This document shows positions 28,737 to 36,799 of a stretch of 64,000 nucleotides of DNA, piece by piece. Where the stretch lies: contig CAZJYI010000057.1 of assembly GCA_964550025.1 (NCBI GenBank), positions 1-64,000 on the forward strand. Direction: 5' to 3'. Within the stretch, counting starts at the first letter, position 1; each line of letters starts with the position of its first letter. The position numbers and the translations under genes are program-made. The DNA is from CAZJYI01 sp964550025 (GTDB lineage Bacteria; Verrucomicrobiota; Kiritimatiellia; UBA8416; CAYOBW01). Under the pieces are notes generated by a model, which saw nothing but the letters and a program-made list of their open reading frames with translations, did not search any database and had not been told where the DNA came from.

Positions 28737-30881
28737 ATGGCGGACATGAGCACGAAGAATGAAGCATTGAAGAACGACATCCTGCGCCTTCTGCACGGGG
28801 CGGCGGACGGTCCGCTGACGGCGACGGAGCTGTCAAGCGCCCTGAAGCTGCGCGGAGCCGCGCGCAAGCGACTGCAAAAATGGCTGGCAGCGATGGTCAG
28901 GCAGGGGGACATCGTGTGCCTGCGCGGGAATCGCTATGCCCTGGGTCAGAAGGCGGGCCTCGCCACGGGCACGCTGGACGTCGCACGTTCGGGAAACGGC
29001 TACGTCACCGGCGCGGACTGTCCCCAGGGGGTCTTCGTCCGGCAGGACGACCTGTCAACCGCGCTGCCCGGCGATCGTGTCGTGGTTCGCCTGCATACCG
29101 AGTCGCCAAAGGGCCGCAAGGGAAAGCCGGCCCCGGACCGCGCGGTAGCACGGGCAGCCGGCAAGATCATCCGCATTCTCGAAAGAGGGCGTCACGACAT
29201 CGTCGGTACCGTGCGGCTGACGGGGCGACTTGTTTACGTGATCCCCATCAACCCGGTCTATCGGCAGAGCTTCGCGGTGCCCGATGCAAAGGGCGCAAGC
29301 CCCGGCGACCGCGTCGTCGTGCGCTTCATGCAGTGGGCCAGCAAGCACGTCAGCCCCGAAGGCGAGATCATCGAGGTGCTCGGTCCGGAAGACGACCCCT
29401 CGGTCGACACGCTGGCGATCATGCGCCATTACGGTCTCTCCGGCGCCTTTGAGCGCAAGGTGGTGCGGGAAGCGGAATCCGTTTCGGCACTCATGGATGA
29501 ACCGGGCGACAGAGAGGACCTGCGCGAGCTGTACGTGTTGACCGTCGACCCGGCCCGTGCCCGGGATTTCGACGATGCCCTTTCGCTCGAACGGGATGCC
29601 GAAGAGCGGCCCGTGCTTGGCATCCACATCGCGGATGTCAGCCACTTCGTGCGCGAAGGGGCGGCCCTCGATGTCGAGGCCCGTGCCCGGGGGTGTAGCG
29701 TCTACTTTCCCGACCAGGTCATCCCCATGCTTCCGGAGCAGCTCTCCAACGGCGTGTGCAGCTTGCGACCCGACGAGGACCGCCTGGCCTTTTCCGTGTT
29801 CCTCACGCTGGGGCCTCGCGGGGAAGTGGTGTCGCGGCGCTTTGCCAGAACGCTGATTCGCTCCAAGTTGCGGTTGACCTACGAACAGGCGATGGACTGC
29901 CTGGACGGCAAGGCCGGCAAGGGCATTCCGAGGAAGGCACGACGGCTGCTCGGCGAGCTGAGTCGTACGGCTCAGCGATTTCGCAAACAGCGACTCAAGA
30001 AGCACGCTCTGGACCTGGACATCCCCGAGTGCGAGGTCGTGATCGGTGACGACGGCATGATTGCCGGCATTCGTCTCGTGCCCTACGATGCCTCGCACCA
30101 GCTCGTGGAGGAGTGCATGGTGGCAGCCAACGAGGCCGTGGCGGCTGAGCTCTCCAATCGGGGCATCCGGATCATTTCCCGGCTGCACCCCCCGCCGAGC
30201 TACTCCAGGATCGAGGACCTGACGGCCGAGCTTGTGAGCCTGGGCTACACCCCCGGCGATTTGACCAAGCCCCGCAATCTCGCGCGCTTCCTGCGGTCAA
30301 TACGGGAGAATCCCCTCCGCCACCATGTGCGCATTGCCGTGCTGCGCAGCATGAAACGCGCGATCTACTCGGCCGAGGACACCGGACATTATGGGCTGGC
30401 CAAGCAGTGGTACGCGCACTTCACGTCCCCTATTCGGCGCTACCCGGACCTGGTGTTGCATCGGCAACTGGCGACCGCCCTTACTTCCGGGGGCCGCGGG
30501 CAACCGGGCGAGGACAAGCTGAAGGAGATCGCGTCGGCCTGCACGGACCGGGAGCAGACGGCTGAGGAGGCCGAACGAGCCGTCATCGAGATAAAGAAGT
30601 ACCGCTATCTGCAGCAGCAGCTCGAACTGCAGTCACCGGCCACGTACGAAGCAACCGTGGTCAATGTGTCCAACTTCGGCCTTTTCGTGGAGTTGATGGA
30701 GTTGCAGGTTCAAGGGCTCGTGCACATCTCTGCCATATCCGATCGCTTCGTGCGCTACAGCCGGAAGACGCAGAGCCTGCGCGCGGGAAAGAAGCGGTAT
30801 TCCCTGGGCCAGAAGGTCAAGGTCTACGTGATCGACGTGGATTTCGACAAGCGCCAGGTGGATTTCGCATTGGCCGATTGA
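28737..30881 (+). CDS. rnr: Ribonuclease R (3'-5' exoribonuclease)
   Basis: 714 residues (an ATG at 28746 is also possible). Order: an N-terminal winged helix (ILRLLHGAADGPLTATELSS, WLAAMVRQGDIV); two cold-shock-type OB domains (about 80-230); the RNB catalytic domain with the metal-binding acidic cluster in RARDFDDALSL and IADVSHFVREG, and HFTSPIRRYPDLV; and a C-terminal S1 domain (ATVVNVSNFGLFVEL to YVIDVDFDKRQVDFAL). It degrades structured RNA processively in the cytoplasm. It lacks the long Lys-rich tail of the enterobacterial enzyme. A strong hairpin follows directly after the stop. Confidence 0.94.
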   Translation: MADMSTKNEALKNDILRLLHGAADGPLTATELSSALKLRGAARKRLQKWLAAMVRQGDIVCLRGNRYALGQKAGLATGTLDVARSGNGYVTGADCPQGVFVRQDDLSTALPGDRVVVRLHTESPKGRKGKPAPDRAVARAAGKIIRILERGRHDIVGTVRLTGRLVYVIPINPVYRQSFAVPDAKGASPGDRVVVRFMQWASKHVSPEGEIIEVLGPEDDPSVDTLAIMRHYGLSGAFERKVVREAESVSALMDEPGDREDLRELYVLTVDPARARDFDDALSLERDAEERPVLGIHIADVSHFVREGAALDVEARARGCSVYFPDQVIPMLPEQLSNGVCSLRPDEDRLAFSVFLTLGPRGEVVSRRFARTLIRSKLRLTYEQAMDCLDGKAGKGIPRKARRLLGELSRTAQRFRKQRLKKHALDLDIPECEVVIGDDGMIAGIRLVPYDASHQLVEECMVAANEAVAAELSNRGIRIISRLHPPPSYSRIEDLTAELVSLGYTPGDLTKPRNLARFLRSIRENPLRHHVRIAVLRSMKRAIYSAEDTGHYGLAKQWYAHFTSPIRRYPDLVLHRQLATALTSGGRGQPGEDKLKEIASACTDREQTAEEAERAVIEIKKYRYLQQQLELQSPATYEATVVNVSNFGLFVELMELQVQGLVHISAISDRFVRYSRKTQSLRAGKKRYSLGQKVKVYVIDVDFDKRQVDFALAD

Positions 30882-30884
30882 TAT

Positions 30885-30917
30885 AAGAGAACCGCGATCG
30901 GTGATCGCGGTTCTCTT
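30885..30917 (+). terminator. Hairpin after rnr, likely terminator
   Basis: A perfect 15-base stem (AAGAGAACCGCGATC with GATCGCGGTTCTCTT) has a 3-base loop and starts 4 bases after the rnr stop. It has no long T-run afterwards, so the intrinsic terminator is imperfect, but the stem is very stable and correctly placed. Confidence 0.75.
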
Positions 30918-31213
30918 CAAACCTTCCCCGAAGGTCAGGCTGCCAGTCGGCCAGGTAGGAATCGGACTTTTAATAAGCACCTTTTGGTTGCCGTCCCTGC
31001 TCATCTATCCAGCCTCAGGACAGGTGTTTAAGATAGCAGGCTACATACCAGCAATCGCGTTCTCCCCGGCCTTTGCAGTATCTTTACAGGGCGATGACAT
31101 CTCGCGGTGTTTGCCCCCCCTCTGGAGCGGTAAGTGCCGACAGATATGCGAAATGTGACTGTCGCCGTCTCACGAATGACACGAGACACGTGAGACAGTG
31201 CGAACGGGTGAGA
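30918..31213. other. Intergenic stretch after rnr
   Basis: No supported gene. It contains the inverted repeat GTCTCACG (31167-31174) / CGTGAGAC (31189-31196), which lies downstream of the possible minus-strand Cys-rich ORF and could terminate it. The remaining sequence has no recognisable motif. Confidence 0.5.
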
Positions 31214-31471
31214 CTACCGGCCGTACTGGGCGTACAGCTCGTTGCGTACCGGGCAGACGCAGACCTGGGAAGACAACCCGAAGGACACGCGGTAAGGGCA
31301 TTCGCATCCCTCGGGCGTCTCCACGAAAAGGTACTTGCCGCCCACGCAACGCTCGACACGGCAGATTGGGGCCTCGCCGTTTCGCAGGCAGACCAGGCGA
31401 CGCGGACAGCGGGATGCGCCTTTTACCGCCTGTTCTGAGACTTCTTTTTTTGGCCCTTCTGTTGTCACTAC
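31214..31471 (-). CDS. Possible small Cys-rich protein
   Basis: The frame is open on the minus strand to 31654. The part that looks protein-like is the last 80 or so residues. A GTG near 31471 begins VTTEGPKKEVSEQAVKG, then SRCPRRLVCLRNGEAPICRV, ERCVGGKYLFVETPEGCECP and a C-x-C pair before PVRNELYAQYG. Regularly spaced cysteines and a clean end suggest a real metal-binding or disulphide-rich domain. No family was recognised and the start is uncertain. A 7-A run in the upstream codons could cause slippage. An 8-base inverted repeat lies downstream of its stop. Confidence 0.4.
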   Translation of the reverse strand, partial: VVTTEGPKKEVSEQAVKGASRCPRRLVCLRNGEAPICRVERCVGGKYLFVETPEGCECPYRVSFGLSSQVCVCPVRNELYAQYGR

Positions 31472-31646
31472 CGCCCGAACACCCCTTCTGCCCCAAGTTT
31501 CGTGTGAGATTGTAGCAAGCGGTTGGCCGGGTTGTCTGTAGGAGGCCAGTCTGATTTTCTTGTAAGTCTTTATCCTACCTGCTCCCCTAGGTATACTGCC
31601 CAAGGTAGGAACAACGCTGATGAAGCCTGAGAAGGAGGGCAGAACG

Positions 31647-32414
31647 ATGACCACGCCGGAGCCGTTGCAGCAGTACCGCTATTTTCTGAAGGACTGCATA
31701 CGCAAGGAGATTGACTTCTCGCAGACGGCACAATCGATCGGTGTGCCGCCTCCGCCCATGCAGAAAGCCGTCCCCGAAGGTGCGTTGCGGATCGAACTGC
31801 CCGAGGCGGACGACCTGCGAGCGTTGGGGGAGCTGCCGCTGGCCGAGGCCATAGCCGGTCGGCGCAGCCGCAGGCGGTACAATCAGGAGTCGCTGGCACT
31901 GCCGGAACTGGCGTTTCTTCTTTGGGCCACGCAGGGTGTGCGGGAGGTACTTCGCAATACCGTTTCTCTCCGCACCGTCCCTTCCGCCGGTGCGCGTCAT
32001 GCTTTCGAGACCTATATCTGTTCGTTTCGCGTGGAGGGCCTGGACGCCGGCCTCTACCGCTACCTCCCGCTCTATCATGAGTTGGTGTTGGAGAACGGTG
32101 CCCGCGACTTTTCCGACCGCATCGTCGACGCGTGCCTCGGCCAGGCATTTGCCGGCGCCGCGGCGGCCGTGTTTGTGTGGACGGCGATTCCCTATCGCAT
32201 GGAGTGGCGCTACGGCCTGGCCGCGCACAAGGTGATTGCGATGGATGCCGGGCATGTCTGCCAGAATCTGTACCTTGCCTGTGGCGCACTCGGCGCGGGG
32301 ACCTGTGCGATCGGTGCGTACGACCAGGAGAAGATGGATGCGTTGATTGGCGTGGATGGTGAAGAGGAATTTACGGTCTACATTGCGCCCGTTGGGAAAG
32401 TGGATGACGAGTGA
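31647..32414 (+). CDS. SagB/ThcOx-type nitroreductase-family oxidoreductase
   Basis: 255 residues. The ATG at 31647 (MTTPEPLQQYRYFLKD) follows AAGGAGGG with good spacing and is preferred to the ATG at 31620. The nitroreductase fold shows in AIAGRRSRRRYNQESLALPE (FMN-phosphate binding Arg/Ser), TVPSAGARHAFETYI, and the C-terminal DAGHVCQNLYLACGALGAGT that binds flavin. This subgroup (SagB-type dehydrogenase) oxidises peptide azolines in some clusters, but stand-alone members like this, with no YcaO or precursor peptide nearby, have unknown substrates. Monocistronic by context. Confidence 0.85.
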   Translation: MTTPEPLQQYRYFLKDCIRKEIDFSQTAQSIGVPPPPMQKAVPEGALRIELPEADDLRALGELPLAEAIAGRRSRRRYNQESLALPELAFLLWATQGVREVLRNTVSLRTVPSAGARHAFETYICSFRVEGLDAGLYRYLPLYHELVLENGARDFSDRIVDACLGQAFAGAAAAVFVWTAIPYRMEWRYGLAAHKVIAMDAGHVCQNLYLACGALGAGTCAIGAYDQEKMDALIGVDGEEEFTVYIAPVGKVDDE

Positions 32415-32524
32415 TTCGGGCGTTGTCCCTCCTGCCGCGTCGGTCGTCGGGGCTTCTCCGCCTCTCCCTGTGGCGGACAAGTATCTCAAATAGCTTCACG
32501 ATCGTGAGCAGAAACGAGACGCTT

Positions 32525-32608
32525 CCGTTTGTGTCGCACGGTGTCCGACCGGCGCATCATTCCGATCCGTTTGTCTCATACGGTGTCCGGCCGGCGCATC
32601 ATTCCGGT
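32525..32608. repeat. 42-base tandem duplication at the 3' end of mutM
   Basis: Two adjacent 42-base copies (32525-32566 and 32567-32608) beginning CCGTTTGT and containing CGGTGTCCG and CCGGCGCATCATTCCG differ at a few positions. The second copy carries the mutM stop codon (complement of 32599-32601). The first lies beyond the gene and would read in the same frame past the stop. It looks like a local duplication of the gene end. Confidence 0.85.
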
Positions 32609-33432
32609 CGCTGGCAGGCGGGGCAGATGTGTGTGCCGCGCTGTCCCACGATGAGACGCTGGATCGTCGTGCCGCAGCGGGGACACGGTTCTCCCGCTCT
32701 GCGGAAGACCCGCAGCCCGTCCTGGTTGCGGCCCCGGCGGCCGGCAACACTGTAGAAGTTCGTGCTGCCGCTGCCGAGAGTGGTCCCCGACGCTTTGACG
32801 CCCCGCCGCAGTACCTTGCGGATGCTGCGGTAGAGCCGCCCGGCGGTCGCGCGGTCGAGAGAACGGCTCGACGCCTGCGGATGCAGCCGGGCGTCGAACA
32901 GCGCTTCATCCACGTAGATGTTCCCCAGTCCGGCCACGAAGGTCTGGTCCAGAAGCAGCGGTTTCAGCATGCGTCCGTGCGCGGCAAGCCGCGCGGCAAA
33001 ATCCCTTGACTTGAACGCCGCGTCGAGCGGCTCGGGTCCGAGTTTCCCGAGGATATCGGCCGGACTCCGTGTCAGCGTCCAGCGCCCGAACTTGCGCGGG
33101 TCACGAAACCGCAACTCGCGTCCGTCCTCCAGCAGCAGCGCAACGTGATCGTGTACCCCGCGTTTGCCTCGCGGATCGGCGAAGTGCAATTGCCCCGTCA
33201 TGCGGAGATGGATGAGGAGATGATACCCGTCGGACAACAGAACAACGATGTACTTGCCGCGGCGCGTCACGTCGAGAATGCGGCGGTTGTTCACGGTGCG
33301 TCGAAACGACGCCGGGCTGCGTCCGGAGATCGTGCGCGGCCACGACACCCACGCGCGGACAACGGTGCGCCCGGTGAGACCGGCCGCATGGAGGTCGCGC
33401 ACGACAGTTTCGACTTCGGGCAGTTCAGGCAT
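32599..33432 (-). CDS. mutM: Formamidopyrimidine-DNA glycosylase (Fpg)
   Basis: 277 residues. The N-terminus MPELPEVETVVRDL supplies the catalytic Pro after Met removal and the catalytic Glu. RRGKYIVVLL carries the conserved Lys, LRMTGQL and DPRKFGRW follow, and VAGLGNIYVDEALF is the H2TH motif. The C-terminal zinc finger is CPRC..CPAC with the Arg (GQRGTHICPAC) that contacts DNA phosphates. It removes 8-oxoguanine and ring-opened purines in base-excision repair. It sits 13 bases after the radical SAM gene and is the last gene of a four-gene minus-strand run. Confidence 0.95.
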   Translation of the reverse strand: MPELPEVETVVRDLHAAGLTGRTVVRAWVSWPRTISGRSPASFRRTVNNRRILDVTRRGKYIVVLLSDGYHLLIHLRMTGQLHFADPRGKRGVHDHVALLLEDGRELRFRDPRKFGRWTLTRSPADILGKLGPEPLDAAFKSRDFAARLAAHGRMLKPLLLDQTFVAGLGNIYVDEALFDARLHPQASSRSLDRATAGRLYRSIRKVLRRGVKASGTTLGSGSTNFYSVAGRRGRNQDGLRVFRRAGEPCPRCGTTIQRLIVGQRGTHICPACQRPE

Positions 33433-33445
33433 GAGTTGTTGCTCG

Positions 33446-34327
33446 CTACAGCATCCGCGGCACGTTGCCGGGCGTGTCCCTGTCCAGCAGGCCGGATGCC
33501 AGAAGGGCGTCGAGTTCCCCTAGAAGACGCGGTTTGTCTTTTGGAAACCGGCCACCGATCGGTACGACGTTGGAAGTGTGGTTGGCTCGGAACACGGTGT
33601 GATGCAGTTCGAGTCCGGCCACGATTTCGCGCAATTCGGCTACGGCGCCGTGTTCGCTTACTGGGGTGAAGCGGCCGTCCCGAACGGCTTCGGGCAGGGG
33701 CGTGTTCGGCACCGGGATGACGCGCAGGGCCGAGAGGAACTTCGGCTGCATGGCATTGACCGCCCGGAGCGTGCCCTGCGCGTGCTTCATTGTGCGTTGT
33801 CTGCCTCCGAGCCCGATCAGGAACATGACCGACATACGCAGTCCGGCCTCCTGTGCGCGCTGTGCGGCGGCAACCATCTCGTCGGCGGTTTCGCGTTTGC
33901 GCATTGCGCCGAGCGTCTCGTCGTCCCCGCTCTCCAGTCCCATGTAGAGCGTCGTGAGCTTGAACCGGCGGAGTGTACCGAGCTGTTCGGCGGTCTTGGA
34001 CGCTATGGAGTGTCCGTTGGCGTACAGGTTGACGCGGGCCAGGTGGGGAAATGTCTCATTCAGCAACTCGAGCAGGGCCCGCAGGTCGGCGTACGGCATG
34101 GCCATGACGTCGCCGTCGGCCAGAAAGACGCGCGAGGCCTGCGGGTACTCGCGCGCCGCCACGTCTACCGTCTCCGTAATCTTCTCCGGGCTCAAGATGC
34201 GGTAACGGACCCCCTTGTACATGCCGCAGAACAGGCACGCGTTCCAAGGGCAGCCGTTGGCCACACGCAGAATGAGACTGTTCGCCTCGGAAGGCGGGCG
34301 ATACAGAGTGTGTGTGCCGGTGTGCAT
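33446..34327 (-). CDS. Radical SAM protein (CX4CX2C variant)
   Basis: 293 residues. The [4Fe-4S] motif is CPWNACLFC (C-x4-C-x2-C) followed by GMYKGVRYR, as in a subgroup of radical SAM proteins with G-C-x-W-N-x-C-x-F-C. A TIM-barrel core follows: VFLADGDVMAMPYADL, RVNLYANGHSIASKT, LTTLYMGLESGDDETLGAMR, MSVMFLIGLGG. It cleaves SAM to a 5'-deoxyadenosyl radical; substrate is unknown. It starts 12 bases after the deaminase gene and is followed 13 bases later by mutM. Confidence 0.88.
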   Translation of the reverse strand: MHTGTHTLYRPPSEANSLILRVANGCPWNACLFCGMYKGVRYRILSPEKITETVDVAAREYPQASRVFLADGDVMAMPYADLRALLELLNETFPHLARVNLYANGHSIASKTAEQLGTLRRFKLTTLYMGLESGDDETLGAMRKRETADEMVAAAQRAQEAGLRMSVMFLIGLGGRQRTMKHAQGTLRAVNAMQPKFLSALRVIPVPNTPLPEAVRDGRFTPVSEHGAVAELREIVAGLELHHTVFRANHTSNVVPIGGRFPKDKPRLLGELDALLASGLLDRDTPGNVPRML

Positions 34328-34339
34328 GGCAGTACCCGC

Positions 34340-34969
34340 TCAGCAAGCGGTGTCTTCGCGTCCGTTGTAAATCGGGCCGCCTTGTTCGGCGTAGAGCCGC
34401 AGGACGGCGGCGGCCTCGTCACGACAGACATCGCGTGTGACGGCGATTCCCCTTGCGCGGAACGCACCGGCCCAGTCGGCCGGTTTGGCGCCTTCATCCA
34501 TGCCGATGGCCAGGGCGTCTTCCTCGCGCGCGCCGCAGACGACGTGCCGTACCCCGGACCAGGGGATGGCCCCCATGCACATGGCGCAGGGTTCCGTGCT
34601 GGTGACGAGTTCGTACGCCGGCAGACCGGCGCCCCCGAGGTCATGCGTGCCGAGATGCTGTTGGGCCAGCATGATGGCAACCATTTCCGCGTGGGCCACC
34701 GAGCATTTCGCCGGAACGACCAGGTTCACGCCCACGGAGAGGAGTTCCCCCGACTCGCTCGCCAAAATGGCGGCGCCGAAGGGGCCGCCCGTGTTGTGCT
34801 CGACGTTTTGCCTGGCAAGATCGATGGCGAGCCGCATGCGGGCCTGCTGCGTAGGGAACGCCGCCGGCTGCGATGCCAGGTACGCCCCGGTCCATTCAGG
34901 CAGGGACAGTTGCAGCGTGGGGAGCTCGTGATGTGGGCGTGTGCCGGTGTCGTTCGGTATGGTGTCCAT
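34340..34969 (-). CDS. Guanine/cytidine-deaminase-fold nucleoside deaminase
   Basis: 209 residues. The zinc site of the CDA superfamily is clear: HAEMVAI (His ligand, proton-shuttling Glu) and PCAMCMGAIPWSGV (two Cys ligands). TGGPFGAAIL and the C-terminal acidic residues resemble guanine deaminase (GuaD) and TadA-like proteins. The roughly 40-residue N-terminal extension is unusual for TadA. Guanine deamination to xanthine would feed the xanthine dehydrogenase at 22-26 kb, but the two are not linked in one operon. Ribosome-binding site is weak. Confidence 0.82.
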   Translation of the reverse strand: MDTIPNDTGTRPHHELPTLQLSLPEWTGAYLASQPAAFPTQQARMRLAIDLARQNVEHNTGGPFGAAILASESGELLSVGVNLVVPAKCSVAHAEMVAIMLAQQHLGTHDLGGAGLPAYELVTSTEPCAMCMGAIPWSGVRHVVCGAREEDALAIGMDEGAKPADWAGAFRARGIAVTRDVCRDEAAAVLRLYAEQGGPIYNGREDTAC

Positions 34970-35032
34970 GTTCTGAGGAAGCGCGGCATCTGCCGTTCGG
35001 GTCTCACGACGCCTGTTACGTTGTGGTCTCGC

Positions 35033-35785
35033 TCAGGATTCGTGGCCGTCGGCCGTCCGTTGCAGCATGTACTCGACCTGCACCTGCTTGTTCAGCGGGA
35101 TGACCCACTGCCTGTAGATCGCGGTGATGGTCTCCGGTTCGATTCGTGTGTGCCCATCGCTTTCCGGGAGGACTTCGCGCGCGTAGGTCCGCGCCTTGAG
35201 CCCCACGCGGTCGATCACGCCGTCCTCGACTTCCTCGTCCGTGATGAGATCGAGGATGGCATCGCGGTCCTGTTCCGCAACGGCCGTGCGGTAGCGGTCG
35301 GGATTGCCGCGGTACTTGCTCTCGGCGACGAACTTGCCGTAGTGGACGCGTTTTGAAAGGCTCTGCAGGCACGCAACGTCGCAGACGGCGCTGGACCCAT
35401 ACTGCTTGTCGTCCCCGTCATCGCAGATGTAAGGGACGATCGCTTCCTCGTAGGCCCGACGCAGTTTGGCGTTGAGGTTGACCTTGTTGGGTGTCAGCGG
35501 GTTCTCCCAGAAGTGCAACGGCGGCAGGATTGGCTCCGGAAGGTCGTCGAAGAACGGGTTCTCATCCGGGCTGGTGTAGCGCCGCATTTGAGCGTGGAGT
35601 TTCTCCGTTTCGCGGAGCATGTAGCCGCACAGGCTTTCGCCTTCGGTTTCGTCGCCAAAGGCGCCCGGCGTGTAGATGATTCTGTTCAGGTTGAATTGGG
35701 CACGCTCGATCAGGGCGAAGATGATGGTTTCCTCCAACCTGGATAGAACGCCTCGTACGTTGTCGAGTAGTAGCTGTCTGTTCAT
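35033..35785 (-). CDS. Eukaryotic-type (AroQ, plant/yeast class) chorismate mutase
   Basis: 250 residues from the ATG at 35785 (MNRQLLLDNVRGVLSRLEE). By recall it aligns along its length with yeast Aro7: RRYTSPDENPFF, GDDKQYGSSAVCDVACLQSL, SKRVHYGKFVAESKY, and WVIPLNKQVQVEYML. Yeast catalytic R16, R157, K168 and E198 correspond to R11, R146, K157 and E187. N194 becomes D183, T242 becomes N232, and the critical E246 becomes Q236, as in E. coli-type enzymes. Allosteric-site R75/R76 and G141/S142 are kept (R68/R69, G130/S131) but T145 becomes V134. It converts chorismate to prephenate for Phe/Tyr. It heads a minus-strand run with the deaminase, radical SAM protein and mutM. Tyr/Trp regulation cannot be predicted. 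Confidence 0.87.
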   Translation of the reverse strand: MNRQLLLDNVRGVLSRLEETIIFALIERAQFNLNRIIYTPGAFGDETEGESLCGYMLRETEKLHAQMRRYTSPDENPFFDDLPEPILPPLHFWENPLTPNKVNLNAKLRRAYEEAIVPYICDDGDDKQYGSSAVCDVACLQSLSKRVHYGKFVAESKYRGNPDRYRTAVAEQDRDAILDLITDEEVEDGVIDRVGLKARTYAREVLPESDGHTRIEPETITAIYRQWVIPLNKQVQVEYMLQRTADGHES

Positions 35786-35939
35786 GCTGTACCCCGCCTT
35801 TTCTGACAAACCCGCGGAGAAGATAGAGACTCACTCAGAAGGGGTCAAAGGAAAACACACCCACTTGATCATGGCCGGGGACATTCGTTAGGATGCGGTT
35901 CTTGAAGTGGTTGGGTAGACCTCGCAAAGGAGTTCCGGA

Positions 35940-36506
35940 ATGGCCAAAGTCAGCGACCTTAAGAAGGGTGCCATCGTCGAGATCAACGGTTCGCCACACG
36001 TGCTGGAGGACCTGAGCATAACAACCCCGTCCGCGAGGGGAGGCGCCAGCCTGTATCGGATGCGTTTTCGGGGACTGGTATCCAGGCAGAAGGTCGACAG
36101 GACCTGCAAGGGTGACGAGACGTTTCCCGTGGTGGACGTCCGGCGGCGCGAGGTGCAGTTTTCCTACGAAGCGCAGGGCGCCTACGTCTTCATGGACGTG
36201 GAGGACTACAGCGAGATCCGGCTGATGCGCGAGGATATAGAGGGAGAAATCCCGTACATCACGGAAGATCTGGAGGGCATACACGCGCTGATCTCCGACG
36301 GGCGGGTGCTGGCGATCGAGCTGCCGCCGGTTGCGGAGCTCGAGGTGACGGAAACCGGCCCGTCGATGAAAGGCGCTTCGGCGACCGCTCGCACGAAACC
36401 GGCGACGCTCTCGACCGGACTGGTCGTCCAGGTTCCCGAATACCTCGCCACCGGGGAGACCGTCCGCGTCGATACGCGCACCGGAAAGTTCCTGTCACGG
36501 GCGTGA
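35940..36506 (+). CDS. yeiP: Elongation factor P-like protein (YeiP type)
   Basis: 188 residues with AAAGGAG before the ATG. Three OB/KOW-like domains as in EF-P: an N-terminal KOW-like domain (LKKGAIVEINGSPHVLEDL), the YeiP-specific TPSARGGASLYRMRFRGLVS with Arg in place of the modified Lys loop of EF-P, then KGASATARTKPATLSTGLVVQVPEYL in the C-terminal domain. EF-P-like proteins relieve ribosome stalling; YeiP/EfpL members act without the usual lysine modification. It is divergent from the chorismate mutase gene. Confidence 0.9.
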   Translation: MAKVSDLKKGAIVEINGSPHVLEDLSITTPSARGGASLYRMRFRGLVSRQKVDRTCKGDETFPVVDVRRREVQFSYEAQGAYVFMDVEDYSEIRLMREDIEGEIPYITEDLEGIHALISDGRVLAIELPPVAELEVTETGPSMKGASATARTKPATLSTGLVVQVPEYLATGETVRVDTRTGKFLSRA

Positions 36507-36516
36507 GGTCGGGAAT

Positions 36517-36780
36517 CACAGATCACACATCTCAGATTTCAAATCTCAAATCTCAGATTTCAGATTTCAGACCGCAGATTTTGGATCTCGGAGTCGGAGT
36601 GTGGGATTCAGACCGCGAGATCTGAAATCTGCGATCTGCGATGTGCGATTTGAGATGTGAGATCTGCGATGTGCGATCTGCGATGTGCGATTTGCGATGT
36701 GCGATTTGCGATGTGCGATTTGAGATGTGCGATTTGAGATGTGAGATTTGCGATGTGCGATTTGAGATCTGCAATCTGGG
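36517..36780. repeat. Long simple-repeat tract of GCGATTTGAGATGTGA-type units, locus 2
   Basis: About 260 bases of head-to-tail units drawn from ATCTCAGATTT, GCGATCTGCGATGTGCGATT and TTTGAGATGTGAGA. Both strands stay open for long stretches, giving pseudo-proteins such as repeated SQIAHRKSHI. The period is irregular (7-10 bases), so it is neither a CRISPR nor a real ORF. It fills almost the entire gap between the convergent yeiP and Sel1-protein genes. Confidence 0.85.
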
Positions 36781-36799
36781 GTCGGGCATCTCCGCGCTC

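Noticed and set aside
31620..32414. Azoline peptide (RiPP) biosynthesis cluster around the SagB-like gene
   Set aside because: No YcaO cyclodehydratase, precursor peptide or exporter is present within the window around it.
32496..32909. Minus-strand ORF overlapping the mutM 3' end with repeated SDRNDAPAGH
   Set aside because: It is a frame-shifted reading of the mutM end and the 42-base duplication, not a separate gene.
36517..36780. CRISPR array
   Set aside because: Units are 7-10 bases and irregular, without constant repeats separated by unique spacers, and no cas genes are nearby.
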